From the NCBI GenBank assembly GCA_003252395.1, contig QKEL01000009.1, positions 744,001 through 808,000 on the forward strand: a stretch of DNA of 64,000 nucleotides. The letters run 5' to 3'. This document shows, one piece after another, positions 17,952 through 25,687 of this stretch; position 1 is the stretch's first letter, and each line of letters starts with the position of its first letter. The DNA comes from Spirochaetales bacterium. GTDB taxonomy: Bacteria > Spirochaetota > Spirochaetia > Treponematales > Treponemataceae. A program made the translations under genes and the position numbers. The notes below the pieces were generated by a model. That model was not told the DNA's origin. It made no database searches and worked only from the letters and a program-made list of their open reading frames with translations.

Positions 17952-17970
17952 ATTATATTGGCAATATAAT
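17952..17970. promoter_or_regulatory. Perfect palindrome in a divergent promoter region
   Basis: ATTATATTG and CAATATAAT face each other around a single G. The right arm contains TATAAT (17965-17970) with TTGTCA at 17940-17945, a 19-bp spacer, giving a plausible + strand promoter. The left arm gives TATAAT on the - strand. The site lies between the lipocalin gene (start 17913) and the secreted-protein gene (start 18013), so a dimeric regulator bound here could control both. Confidence 0.55.
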
Positions 17971-18012
17971 GCCATTGTTACCGGAAGTAAACAAACTGCA
18001 GGAGGTTTTACG

Positions 18013-18756
18013 ATGAAGTCGCTCACTCGCCTTTCGCTCACGGTTTTCATTACGCTCGGCATAAGTTACGGAATGTTCGCCTTTTCTCCCGAGGACCGTT
18101 TTTTCGGGCGCGTGTACCTCGCCGGAACGAATCCGCCCGAGCTCATTTTTACCCACGAGAACCTGTACGAAAAGTCGGGCGACTCCGAAACCCTGACTCA
18201 CGTATATAAGGCGCCCGACGGTTCGGTGGCGACGGTTGAGCGGGTGCTCCTTAAGGAGGGCTTCGTGGACCGGTATGAGGTCGATTTTACCACCTCGGAA
18301 TGCGGCTGCCTTTTGACGAGGAAGGGAGACGATATGGAGTTCAGCTTTACGCGGGGCGAGAAGGATAAACGGGGCATTCGGGACTATGAAACCAATTTGG
18401 TAACCGGCCCTACCCTCAACGCCTTCGCGGCCAAGAACCTTGACCGCCTGCGCGCGGGCAACGCGGCCGAATTGTACCTCGCCGCCATGCCGTTCCAGCA
18501 AGTCGTGAAGTTTCGGCTCACGAACGATCAGGCGAGCCGGTACAATAGGTCGGGCGCGGTCGTTTTGAAGATGGTAACGTCGAACCCCCTGTTCCGGCTA
18601 TTCGCCGAGCCGGTGTATCTCGTGGTGGACGAAGGCAGTAAGCGGATCATGGAGATTCACGGGAAGAGCCTTTTGGAGCGCGTCGTGAACGGAAAGAAGG
18701 AAAACCCCGTGGTAGACATTTACTATACGTTCCCCGCTCAGGAGGCGCCACGATGA
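18013..18756 (+). CDS. Secreted protein of unknown function
   Basis: 247 residues from ATG 18013, which has an AGGAGG ribosome binding site 7 nt upstream; the open frame continues far upstream without support. Signal peptide: MKSLTRLSLTVFITLGISYGMFAF. The mature part is beta-rich in appearance, with alternating hydrophobic residues (VATVERVLLKEGFVDRYEVDF, then AVVLKMVTSNPLFRLF and PVYLVVDE), and has no recognised catalytic motif. It resembles small outer-membrane or periplasmic beta-barrel/lipid-handling proteins only in general character. It overlaps the next gene by 4 bp (ATGA) and is flanked on both sides by lipocalin genes, suggesting a shared role in envelope lipid handling. Confidence 0.8.
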   Translation: MKSLTRLSLTVFITLGISYGMFAFSPEDRFFGRVYLAGTNPPELIFTHENLYEKSGDSETLTHVYKAPDGSVATVERVLLKEGFVDRYEVDFTTSECGCLLTRKGDDMEFSFTRGEKDKRGIRDYETNLVTGPTLNAFAAKNLDRLRAGNAAELYLAAMPFQQVVKFRLTNDQASRYNRSGAVVLKMVTSNPLFRLFAEPVYLVVDEGSKRIMEIHGKSLLERVVNGKKENPVVDIYYTFPAQEAPR

Positions 18757-19034
18757 AAGCGGTATTCGACTGGATCATTGAGAATAAGTGGTACGTTCTC
18801 TTCTTCGTGTGGGGACTCCCCCTGGGCTATTACCGGAGCAAGTTTCGCAAGCGCGTGTACGAGACCGATAGCTGGACGATTAACGTGAAGCCGTATTTCC
18901 TGAAGGAAACCCGCGCGCTTATCGGGAACCTCTTCCCCGAGGATAAAGAGTATCTCAAGCTGAGAAACTTTTACCGCGTGTACGTCACGATCTACCTCAT
19001 ACTCTTCGCGCTCTGGCTATCGCCGCTTCGGTGA
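18753..19034 (+). CDS. Small membrane protein of unknown function
   Basis: 93 residues. One hydrophobic segment near the N-terminus (about 12-28, WYVLFFVWGLPLGYY) and one at the C-terminus (about 73-90, VYVTIYLILFALWLSPL) bracket a charged loop, so both ends are probably membrane-embedded. Its ATG overlaps the stop of the secreted-protein gene by ATGA, so the two are translationally coupled and probably act together. No family recognised. Confidence 0.75.
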   Translation: MKAVFDWIIENKWYVLFFVWGLPLGYYRSKFRKRVYETDSWTINVKPYFLKETRALIGNLFPEDKEYLKLRNFYRVYVTIYLILFALWLSPLR

Positions 19035-19046
19035 CCCTACCGCATC

Positions 19047-19077
19047 CGCGCCTTTCCGCCGCGTGAAGAAAGGCGCG
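19047..19077. terminator. Hairpin between convergent genes
   Basis: A perfect 10-bp stem (CGCGCCTTTC / GAAAGGCGCG) with an 11-nt loop lies between the stop of the + strand membrane protein gene and the stop of the - strand lipocalin gene. It lacks a T-run on either side, so termination would be inefficient or factor-dependent. Confidence 0.5.
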
Positions 19078-19083
19078 AGGCCC

Positions 19084-19617
19084 TTACTCGCCGCCATGCT
19101 CAATCCAGAGGAGCTTGGCGGTATCAAAGCCAAGCCCTTCGGCGATGCCTAGATATTTCAATCTGATGTCGTGGGGAATCGTTTTGGTCCGCGAGAGGAT
19201 CCACAGGTAATCGGTTTTTTTTCCGGCCACAAGCGCGTACCGATAGCCCTCATCGAGGGCGACGACCGTGTATTCGCCCCAGAAGGGCCCGAAGAAGGAT
19301 ACTTCCAATTCTCCCCGAGTAACGGCGCCCCTGAACCTCGCCCGCCCCACCGCTTCCTTCCACTTATTCGCCTTATAATCGTATCCCCGATTCTTAACGC
19401 CGATTATCGTTTCGTCATCGGTAAGGCGATATTCCGCGGACGTATTATTGAGGCCTTTCTCGAAGACAAAATCAAACCGCGCGATCTCATACCACGTACC
19501 GAGGTATTTGTCCCTATCAAAGCCTTCCACGCCGGAATACCCCGATTTCATCGTCGCGCAACCGGAGAAAATCGCCAGCGCAAGAACGACTATCGCATAC
19601 GAGGTTAAGTCTTTCAT
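19084..19617 (-). CDS. Lipocalin lipoprotein (Blc-like)
   Basis: 177 residues. A lipoprotein signal peptide is clear: hydrophobic core VVLALAIFSGC with Cys at about residue 20. The lipocalin motif GTWYEIARFDFVFEKGL appears near residue 40, followed by the Blc-type YRLTDDETIIGVKNRGYD, GELEVSFFGPFWGEYTVVALDEGY and DYLWILSRT. Bacterial lipocalins of this group sit in the outer membrane and bind lysophospholipid or fatty acid. A 19-bp repeat-rich AT region upstream holds the promoter. It is the second lipocalin in a 2.3-kb unit. Confidence 0.92.
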   Translation of the reverse strand: MKDLTSYAIVVLALAIFSGCATMKSGYSGVEGFDRDKYLGTWYEIARFDFVFEKGLNNTSAEYRLTDDETIIGVKNRGYDYKANKWKEAVGRARFRGAVTRGELEVSFFGPFWGEYTVVALDEGYRYALVAGKKTDYLWILSRTKTIPHDIRLKYLGIAEGLGFDTAKLLWIEHGGE

Positions 19618-19710
19618 TCAAACCTCCTCTGGGGATCTTTCTCAGTATATGATATTCCGGGTTGCATTGCTTAGCAGTATATGTTAGTAATAGCTAACTT
19701 TGTGATGATT

Positions 19711-19742
19711 AAAAAAGCACCGGAGGACGGTGCTTTTTTTCT
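19711..19742. terminator. Terminator of the surface-glycan operon
   Basis: GCACCG/CGGTGC stem with a five-base loop, flanked by A6 and T7. On the - strand it follows the last gene of the operon (dehydratase, stop at 19743) at once. It is symmetrical and could also stop + strand transcripts. Confidence 0.88.
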
Positions 19743-20933
19743 TTACATTCTTCCGTCGAGAAATTTGCCGGTTTCCTTATGATTAAACTCCGGTATCATA
19801 AAGTTGAATAAATCGATAAGTTCTCCCCGTGTCCAGGTACCATTGCTCCGCAGGCTAGAAATCGTTTCGGTAAAACGATTCAGTTTTGCGGAATCAAACT
19901 CGGCATTATTCTTTATGACGCCCAATGCCTCGAAACGTTCCATATCGAGGATTTCCCTATCGGTGTAAAATTCCTCAAAATCCTTTTCTCCGGTAGTATC
20001 GCTCTTAAAGAAATAGACAGGATACTTCCTTTGCGATTTGAGTTCCCCAACCCGACTCCGTGCCTCGTCTTCCGTGGAACACGGCACGGGCTCATATCCC
20101 AGATTCTCGAGATACTTTTCAGCAATTTCACTGAAGGTAATGAGATTCAGGTCGTGATCCAGTTTCGGAAAGAATACGTCGCGGTTCTCGCCGAGCAGAC
20201 AGGACATGAGGCACAATTCTCCAGATTCCTGGGGAGTCACGAAGTAGCGCCGCACGTCGTTCGGTGCGGACAAGGGCTGCCCCTTCTCGATCCTCCGGTT
20301 AAAGCCATATAAGAGAGAACCGTCGGAAAAAGCCACGTTTGCGAAACGGGCAGTAGAAACAGGCATTTCAAGAGAGCGTCGCATAAGGAACATCTCCATG
20401 ATCCGTTTGCTCGCGCCCATCATGTTAACGGGATTGGCGGCCTTATCGGTGGATACGCAAAAATACTTCTTCGCGCTCATTTCTTGAGCCTGACGCATTG
20501 TTTTGTCGGTATTGAAGACATTGACGTCTATCATACGCATAATCGTATAGGGGTCTTTTTCGCTTCTCACGTGCTTGAGAGCCGAAAGGTTGAGGATATA
20601 ATCATACCCCTTACCGCTCTTGATGAAGGAATCAAAGATATCGGACCCGCAGTCGATAGCGAAGGTAGCAAACTCACCATCGTTATAGCCAATTGAGCTG
20701 CGTATATCCCGAACGAGCTCCACCATATTGTTTTCGCTGATGTCGACCACATGGAGAACTCTCGGGTTTCGCTTGAATATCTCCCGGGTCACGGCGGAAC
20801 CGATAGACCCTGCCCCGCCAATAACGAGGAAACGAGAGTCCTTCACGATACTCGAAAGCTGGTTGGAAAATGCTTTAATATCTTTTAACAATAGAGGGTT
20901 TTTACGGCCAATAAGAGAAAGAATAGGATCCAT
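19743..20933 (-). CDS. NDP-HexNAc 4,6-dehydratase (LegB/PglF/FlaA1 group, soluble)
   Basis: 396 residues, extended SDR fold. NAD-binding VIGGAGSIGSAV near residues 37-48, LSALKHVRSEKDPY, and the catalytic region STDKAANPVNMMGASKR in which Met replaces the usual Tyr of the YxxxK motif, as in PglF/FlaA1-type enzymes. No membrane segments, unlike PglF. The expected product is UDP-2-acetamido-2,6-dideoxy-4-keto-hexose. A PLP aminotransferase precedes it by 2 bp, and an acetyltransferase and phosphoglycosyltransferase lie just upstream, so the step leads to a 2,4-diamino trideoxyhexose. Its base composition is closer to the host than its AT-rich upstream neighbours. Confidence 0.85.
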   Translation of the reverse strand: MDPILSLIGRKNPLLLKDIKAFSNQLSSIVKDSRFLVIGGAGSIGSAVTREIFKRNPRVLHVVDISENNMVELVRDIRSSIGYNDGEFATFAIDCGSDIFDSFIKSGKGYDYILNLSALKHVRSEKDPYTIMRMIDVNVFNTDKTMRQAQEMSAKKYFCVSTDKAANPVNMMGASKRIMEMFLMRRSLEMPVSTARFANVAFSDGSLLYGFNRRIEKGQPLSAPNDVRRYFVTPQESGELCLMSCLLGENRDVFFPKLDHDLNLITFSEIAEKYLENLGYEPVPCSTEDEARSRVGELKSQRKYPVYFFKSDTTGEKDFEEFYTDREILDMERFEALGVIKNNAEFDSAKLNRFTETISSLRSNGTWTRGELIDLFNFMIPEFNHKETGKFLDGRM

Positions 20934-20935
20934 GA

Positions 20936-22081
20936 TTAAATCCTTACGCTACTTGGAATATTCACTAATCTATCATCAAAATATTCAGAAACCGAAAGAT
21001 CATCATGCTGGTAATTTTTATAAGGATCAAGCTTATGCATAAGTGTCCAAATAGGACGTGTTTGAACACCATTAGCATTAGTATACTCCAGAAAATCGTT
21101 CCTTTCATTGCGATTTCTAAACATTAATGTATTCAACCAATAATTTGATTGAGAATCTTTAGGTTCATGTATAGTTTGTATTCCTTGCGTAGCAAAAAAA
21201 TCATGATACATTTGGGCTGTTTGTCGTTTATTATCTAAAATGAATTGTAAATACTCTAATTGCGCAAAACCAACAGCGGCATTTATACTTGGCATACGAA
21301 GATTATAACCAACTTCAGTATGCACAAACTCCCAACGGTGTGGTTGCTTAGCAGTAGTCGACAAATATTGTGCTTTTACTGCTATTGATTCATCATCAGT
21401 TATTAGCATACCGCCACCACCAGTAGTGACTAGTTTATTTCCATTGAAGCTAAATATTCCTGCATTACCAAACGTCCCTGTATGTTTCCCCTTATAATAG
21501 CTTCCAAGTGATTCAGCTGAATCTTCAATTAATAATAAATGAAACTCATCACAAATGTTTTTTATTACATCAATCTGACAAGGATGTCCAAAAGTATGCA
21601 TTGGAACAACGGCTTTAATTATTTGCCCAGTATTTTTATTTATACATTCACCGTTTACAATTCTAGTGTTATTTAATAAAAATAATTTTAGCTTCTCAGG
21701 TGACAACCCGAGTGTATTTTTTTCAACATCAATAAATACAGGAGATGCTGATGAATGAACAATAGCAGCACAAGTAGCCGCAAACGTGAGCGACTGTGTT
21801 ATTACTTCATCACCAAACCTTACCCCAGCAGAAATTAATGCCATATGTAATGCTTCGGTGCCGTTAACCATTGCTACCGCATATTTTGCGCCAGTAATCT
21901 CTTTAATTTTATCTTCCATTGCTGAAACAAATCTACCAACATATGAGACATATTTAGTATCAATACATTCCGCAAGATATTCTTTTTCTTTACCAAGAAA
22001 TTGTGGGCAATGCAATAATACTGGATTCATTTCGGGATACAGAGATTTAATATACGTGACAATTCTTTCATTAATACCCAT
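20936..22081 (-). CDS. PLP-dependent NDP-4-keto-sugar aminotransferase (LegC-like, DegT/DnrJ/EryC1 family)
   Basis: 381 residues. The start resembles LegC: VLLHCPQFLGKEKEYLAECIDTKYVSYVGRFVSAMEDKI. Then AVAMVNGTEALHMAL, DEVITQSLTFAATCAAIVHSSASPVFIDVE, VVPMHTFGHPCQID, LLIEDSAESLGSYYKG, and the PLP-Lys segment FSFNGNKLVTTGGGGML (Lys near residue 188). It would aminate the 4-keto group made by the downstream dehydratase, giving a 4-amino-4,6-dideoxy-HexNAc nucleotide. It is separated from the phosphoglycosyltransferase gene by 9 bp and from the dehydratase by 2 bp. Confidence 0.9.
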   Translation of the reverse strand: MGINERIVTYIKSLYPEMNPVLLHCPQFLGKEKEYLAECIDTKYVSYVGRFVSAMEDKIKEITGAKYAVAMVNGTEALHMALISAGVRFGDEVITQSLTFAATCAAIVHSSASPVFIDVEKNTLGLSPEKLKLFLLNNTRIVNGECINKNTGQIIKAVVPMHTFGHPCQIDVIKNICDEFHLLLIEDSAESLGSYYKGKHTGTFGNAGIFSFNGNKLVTTGGGGMLITDDESIAVKAQYLSTTAKQPHRWEFVHTEVGYNLRMPSINAAVGFAQLEYLQFILDNKRQTAQMYHDFFATQGIQTIHEPKDSQSNYWLNTLMFRNRNERNDFLEYTNANGVQTRPIWTLMHKLDPYKNYQHDDLSVSEYFDDRLVNIPSSVRI

Positions 22082-22090
22082 GATTGCCTC

Positions 22091-22774
22091 TCAATCTATA
22101 TATGCATTCAATTCTTCAGGTACAGGGGGTAAGTTTATAAACATTTTTTTCCAAATTTTACTATTAGGAAGCAATACAACCAGAACAGTACAGAAAATTA
22201 TTAGGAAATAAGTACGAAGACATTTATTATCCACATACCAGCACTCCAACTTACCTTTATATGGAGTAATTATGTTATCATGAAAGTACTCTCTATTTTC
22301 AACTCGATGGAGAATTTGTTCTTCATTACGAAAAACTATCGAACCGATTCCAGATAAACCAGGAACAATTTTTGAAATATGATTCTGAACATCTGAATTA
22401 TAGAGAGCGTAATGCTTTACTGCGAAAGGTCTGTAGCCTACAAGACTCATTTGACCTATCAAGATATTAATTAACTGAGGAAGTTCATTAATTTTCGTCT
22501 TTCTAAGGAACTTACCCATAGGTAATATACGAGGGTCTTGATCAGCCGTTAATAGTCCACCAGCCATATTTGGACTATCTCTGAGCATTGTAGCGAATTT
22601 AATAACTTTAAACACTTTTTTATTTTTACCTACACGCTCTTGAGTATAAAAAATGTCATGTTCTCCAGTAAGCAACAATCCAATAATTATTGGTAACATG
22701 AAGGGCAATAAGATAACTAATGCTAAAAAGGAAAAAATAATGTCAAATACTCTAGTCATAATAGAATTTCCCAT
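22091..22774 (-). CDS. Phosphoglycosyltransferase initiating glycan synthesis (PglC/WcaJ-type sugar transferase)
   Basis: 227 residues. N-terminal hydrophobic re-entrant segment (VFDIIFSFLALVILLPFMLPIIIGLLL), then DIFYTQERVGKNKKVFKVIKFATM, DPRILPMGKFLRKTKINELPQLINIL and QMSLVGYRPF. It belongs to the monotopic PGT family that transfers a sugar-1-phosphate to undecaprenyl phosphate. The catalytic Asp-Glu dyad of PglC (DELPQ) reads Asn-Glu here (NELPQ); this variant is, to my recollection, found in a subgroup and is not proof of inactivity. A second hydrophobic stretch (LRTYFLIIFCTVLVVLL) lies near the C-terminus. It overlaps the GNAT gene by one base. The likely substrate is the diamino-trideoxyhexose nucleotide made by its neighbours. 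Confidence 0.88.
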   Translation of the reverse strand: MGNSIMTRVFDIIFSFLALVILLPFMLPIIIGLLLTGEHDIFYTQERVGKNKKVFKVIKFATMLRDSPNMAGGLLTADQDPRILPMGKFLRKTKINELPQLINILIGQMSLVGYRPFAVKHYALYNSDVQNHISKIVPGLSGIGSIVFRNEEQILHRVENREYFHDNIITPYKGKLECWYVDNKCLRTYFLIIFCTVLVVLLPNSKIWKKMFINLPPVPEELNAYID

Positions 22775-23343
22775 TATCTTGATTGAAGTAGATAGTAATC
22801 TTTTTTCATAATTTTGATTATACGAAAGTTATTTGATAAATGAGCTTTCCAGGAAGGTAAATTTTTTTTAGATACCGTAGAGAAAAGTGGGAATTTGTTT
22901 TTTTTACAAGCATATACCAGAGTTTTAATAATTAATGAACCAACCCTTCTACCTCGAATTTTGTGAGAAAGGTAAAAACCTAAAAAAACTTGATTGGTGA
23001 TAAAAAAACGCAAAAAGAACACGCCGTCAATATCTGAATTACTATAAAGGAAGTAAACACTATTTGATTTACTATATAAAAACTGAGTGATGCTTTTAAT
23101 GTTATAATTGAAAGGTTTGAAATACTCTTTATCAACATCTTCAATAGCAAGAAGATAATCGCAAGCATCTTTGTATATTGAAGAATTAAACTTTTTTATA
23201 GTAAATGAATTATCGAAAGAGGAAATAATATCACTTTGTATTTTTGTAATTTTTTGATTCCAAAATAATCTACAAAAAAGAGCATTTATTGAATCAATGA
23301 ATACCCATACTACTGGCAGTTTATTCTTAATGGATCTAATCAT
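22774..23343 (-). CDS. GNAT-family N-acetyltransferase
   Basis: 189 residues. The acetyl-CoA binding signature is seen as LSHKIRGRRVGSLIIKTLVYAC near residues 125-147 (RxxGxG/A type), with the preceding strand VFFLRFFITNQVFLGFYL. The N-terminal half is divergent and AT-rich coded. Context between a WbuB-like transferase and the phosphoglycosyltransferase, with the LegB/LegC-like genes following, suggests that it acetylates the 4-amino group of the sugar nucleotide, a job done by a hexapeptide-repeat enzyme (PglD) in Campylobacter. Other substrates cannot be excluded. Confidence 0.72.
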   Translation of the reverse strand: MIRSIKNKLPVVWVFIDSINALFCRLFWNQKITKIQSDIISSFDNSFTIKKFNSSIYKDACDYLLAIEDVDKEYFKPFNYNIKSITQFLYSKSNSVYFLYSNSDIDGVFFLRFFITNQVFLGFYLSHKIRGRRVGSLIIKTLVYACKKNKFPLFSTVSKKNLPSWKAHLSNNFRIIKIMKKDYYLLQSR

Positions 23344-24537
23344 TTAATTCGCTTCCAGTTGATCAATAATCAGCCTTGAAATACTCTTAACGTTATATTG
23401 TTCAATTAATAGCTTTCTTGAAATAGCTCCCATCTTTGGTAAACAATCTTTATGCTCAACAATACTATTAATAGTGGTAATAAATGATTTAATATCATTG
23501 CTCTCTGACCAGAAACCAGCCCCCTGAGAACAAATTTCATGTTTAATATCTGATACTTTATCTGTACATGCATATACCGGAAGAGAACAATCCATATAAT
23601 CAAGTATTCTTGAAGGGAAATTTGGGATTGTAAATCTATGATCTAAGAATATTAATCCAATATCCATAATTGATAACAAGTTGATATACTCAGTTTTATT
23701 TAGCGCTGGTATTAAATAAACATTATCAAGTTTATTTTTTGTAATACATTTCTCTATTTTTTTGTATTCAGTACCACTTCCAACAATTGTTATAAATAGA
23801 TCTTTTCTGTCTTTCAATGCCAACAAACAATCAATAAGAAACGATATCCCCTGTGGCTTCCCTAGGTTACCACCGTATATCAATTTTAATACATCACATG
23901 GTATTTGATATTTATCAAGTATATCATTGTTTCCATTTCTAATTGTATCTTTTGGTAAAAGTGAATTGGGAATAATACAAACATCTTGGTTACTAACATT
24001 ATTATTTTGAACTAGATACTCCATATTTGCTGGAGACATACAACCAATAATCTTTGAGTATTTATAAAGCTCCACTTCCTTAAAGCGAAAATATCGATAT
24101 AAAAATCCTTTACGGTGAAATATTCCTAAATCTACACAATTCTGAGGGAATATGTCTTTTAACAACAGGAATGTAGTTTTGTTATGTGTCTTTGCATACT
24201 TAATGCATTTAGTAAATGTAATAGGTGGAGTAGAATACATCATCGCATCAAAAGATAATTTATTTTTTTTTATCAAATGTAAATATCTGAAGTCTATGAG
24301 TAAAGTGTTTATACCTTTTATTATCAGATTTGTTTTAGTTAATTTACCTGTCGGCAATGCATATATTTTAACATTATTTCGCTGATGAGTATAACACTTA
24401 CCATAAACCCTAGTTTCATCTGGTTTGATTACAGTAACATTATGTCCTAATTCAACAATCTGATCGAATAAGTCAGAATATAAATTAGAATCAAATTCTA
24501 ATTCAGGATACACTAATGTCAGGAAAATAATATTCAT
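23344..24537 (-). CDS. wbuB: Glycosyltransferase family 4, WbuB-like (probable L-FucNAc transferase)
   Basis: 397 residues. N-terminal domain starts MNIIFLTLVYPELEFDSNLYSDLFDQI, with LLLKDIFPQNCVDLGIF and IIGCMSPANMEYL, typical of the WbuB group. The C-terminal GT-B domain has LIYGGNLGKPQGISFLIDCL, IVGSGTEYKKIE and FPSRILDYMDCSLPVYAC. In E. coli O26 and similar clusters WbuB directly follows fnlA-fnlB-fnlC and adds L-FucNAc; the same order is found here, with 6 bp to the fnlC-like gene. Acceptor unknown. Confidence 0.85.
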   Translation of the reverse strand: MNIIFLTLVYPELEFDSNLYSDLFDQIVELGHNVTVIKPDETRVYGKCYTHQRNNVKIYALPTGKLTKTNLIIKGINTLLIDFRYLHLIKKNKLSFDAMMYSTPPITFTKCIKYAKTHNKTTFLLLKDIFPQNCVDLGIFHRKGFLYRYFRFKEVELYKYSKIIGCMSPANMEYLVQNNNVSNQDVCIIPNSLLPKDTIRNGNNDILDKYQIPCDVLKLIYGGNLGKPQGISFLIDCLLALKDRKDLFITIVGSGTEYKKIEKCITKNKLDNVYLIPALNKTEYINLLSIMDIGLIFLDHRFTIPNFPSRILDYMDCSLPVYACTDKVSDIKHEICSQGAGFWSESNDIKSFITTINSIVEHKDCLPKMGAISRKLLIEQYNVKSISRLIIDQLEAN

Positions 24538-24543
24538 TATTAA

Positions 24544-25677
24544 TTACCCTTCATTCCACACAACTCTCTTTATATAGTCCGTGTAACTTATAATTATCCT
24601 TACGACTTTATCAGAAACATTTGGCATAGAATAATCATTTACTCGTCGGTAATTAATATTATTTGCAAGTTCAGCATCCAATTGTTGTAATGCTTGACTA
24701 ACGCGTTCTGTATTGAGACCAACCATCATTACTGATGCTTCTTCCATTGCTTCAGGACGCTCATGCGCTTCGCGGATGTTCAATGCAGGAAACCCTAATA
24801 TTGAGGATTCTTCAGAAATAGTCCCGCTATCTGATAAAACAGATTTAGCATTTATTTGCAATGCAAGGTAATCGCTTAATGAAAATGGCTTCTCGAGTTT
24901 TACAAGAGGATCGAATTGAATTTTCTTTGCTTCTATCATTTTACGCGTACGAGGATGAGCAGATACAATTATTGGTAGATTAAACTTGGCTGCAGTTTCA
25001 TTAAGAATAATACAAAGGTTCTTAAAATTACTCTCCGATGCTATATTTTCTTCTCGATGTGCTGAAACAACAAAATACCGTCCTTTTACTAAACGAAGTT
25101 TTTCTAAAATATCAGATCTATCTACCTTTGGAAGGTAGTTATGAAGAACTTCATACATCGGGCTTCCTGTTTTTATCACTCTGTCAGGTGAAAGTCCTTC
25201 AGATAGAAGATATTCACGTGCTATATCGCTATACGTTAGATTAATATCACTTATATGATCAACAATTTTCCGATTAGTCTCTTCAGGAACTCGTTGGTCA
25301 AAACAACGATTCCCAGCTTCCATGTGAAATATTGGGATATGACGTTTCTTTGCTGCTATGGCACACAAGCACGAATTGGTATCTCCTAAAACTAAAAATG
25401 CATCTGGATTAACAGATTCTAAAACAGGATCAATTTTTATAAGGATATTCCCTGCTGTTTCAGTAGCATTTTTTCCCGCCGCTTCTAGAAAGTAATCTGG
25501 CTTACGTAACTCTAGATCTTCAAAAAAAATCTGATTAAGCTCATAATCATAATTTTGTCCTGTATGCACAAGCACATGATTAATGGAAGGTGAAGAATCA
25601 AGTTTTTTCAAGATACACGATAGTCGTATAATTTCAGGTCGGGTACCAACTACAGTTAATACAGTAAGCTTATTCAT
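24544..25677 (-). CDS. fnlC: UDP-N-acetyl 2-epimerase of the L-FucNAc pathway (FnlC/WbjD/CapG)
   Basis: 377 residues, WecB superfamily: LTVVGTRPEIIRLSCILKKL at the N-terminus, VLVHTGQNYDYELNQIFFEDL, VLGDTNSCLCAIAAKK, HMEAGNRCFDQRVPEETNRKIVDHISD, VSAHREENI, and SDSGTISEESSILGFPALNIR near the C-terminus. On its own it could be a WecB (UDP-GlcNAc 2-epimerase), but its position after fnlA- and fnlB-type genes makes it the third enzyme that yields UDP-L-FucNAc. Spacing to the fnlB-like gene is 10 bp and to the WbuB-like gene 6 bp. Confidence 0.92.
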   Translation of the reverse strand: MNKLTVLTVVGTRPEIIRLSCILKKLDSSPSINHVLVHTGQNYDYELNQIFFEDLELRKPDYFLEAAGKNATETAGNILIKIDPVLESVNPDAFLVLGDTNSCLCAIAAKKRHIPIFHMEAGNRCFDQRVPEETNRKIVDHISDINLTYSDIAREYLLSEGLSPDRVIKTGSPMYEVLHNYLPKVDRSDILEKLRLVKGRYFVVSAHREENIASESNFKNLCIILNETAAKFNLPIIVSAHPRTRKMIEAKKIQFDPLVKLEKPFSLSDYLALQINAKSVLSDSGTISEESSILGFPALNIREAHERPEAMEEASVMMVGLNTERVSQALQQLDAELANNINYRRVNDYSMPNVSDKVVRIIISYTDYIKRVVWNEG

Positions 25678-25687
25678 AGGTTTCCTC

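Noticed and set aside
17269-18012. N-terminal extension of the secreted-protein gene
   Set aside because: The open frame runs back through the divergent lipocalin gene; the AGGAGG site and signal peptide fix the start at 18013.
24544-25677. Assignment as WecB (UDP-ManNAc supply)
   Set aside because: The fold family is shared, but position directly after fnlA and fnlB and before a WbuB-like gene favours FnlC; no ManNAc-using genes adjoin.
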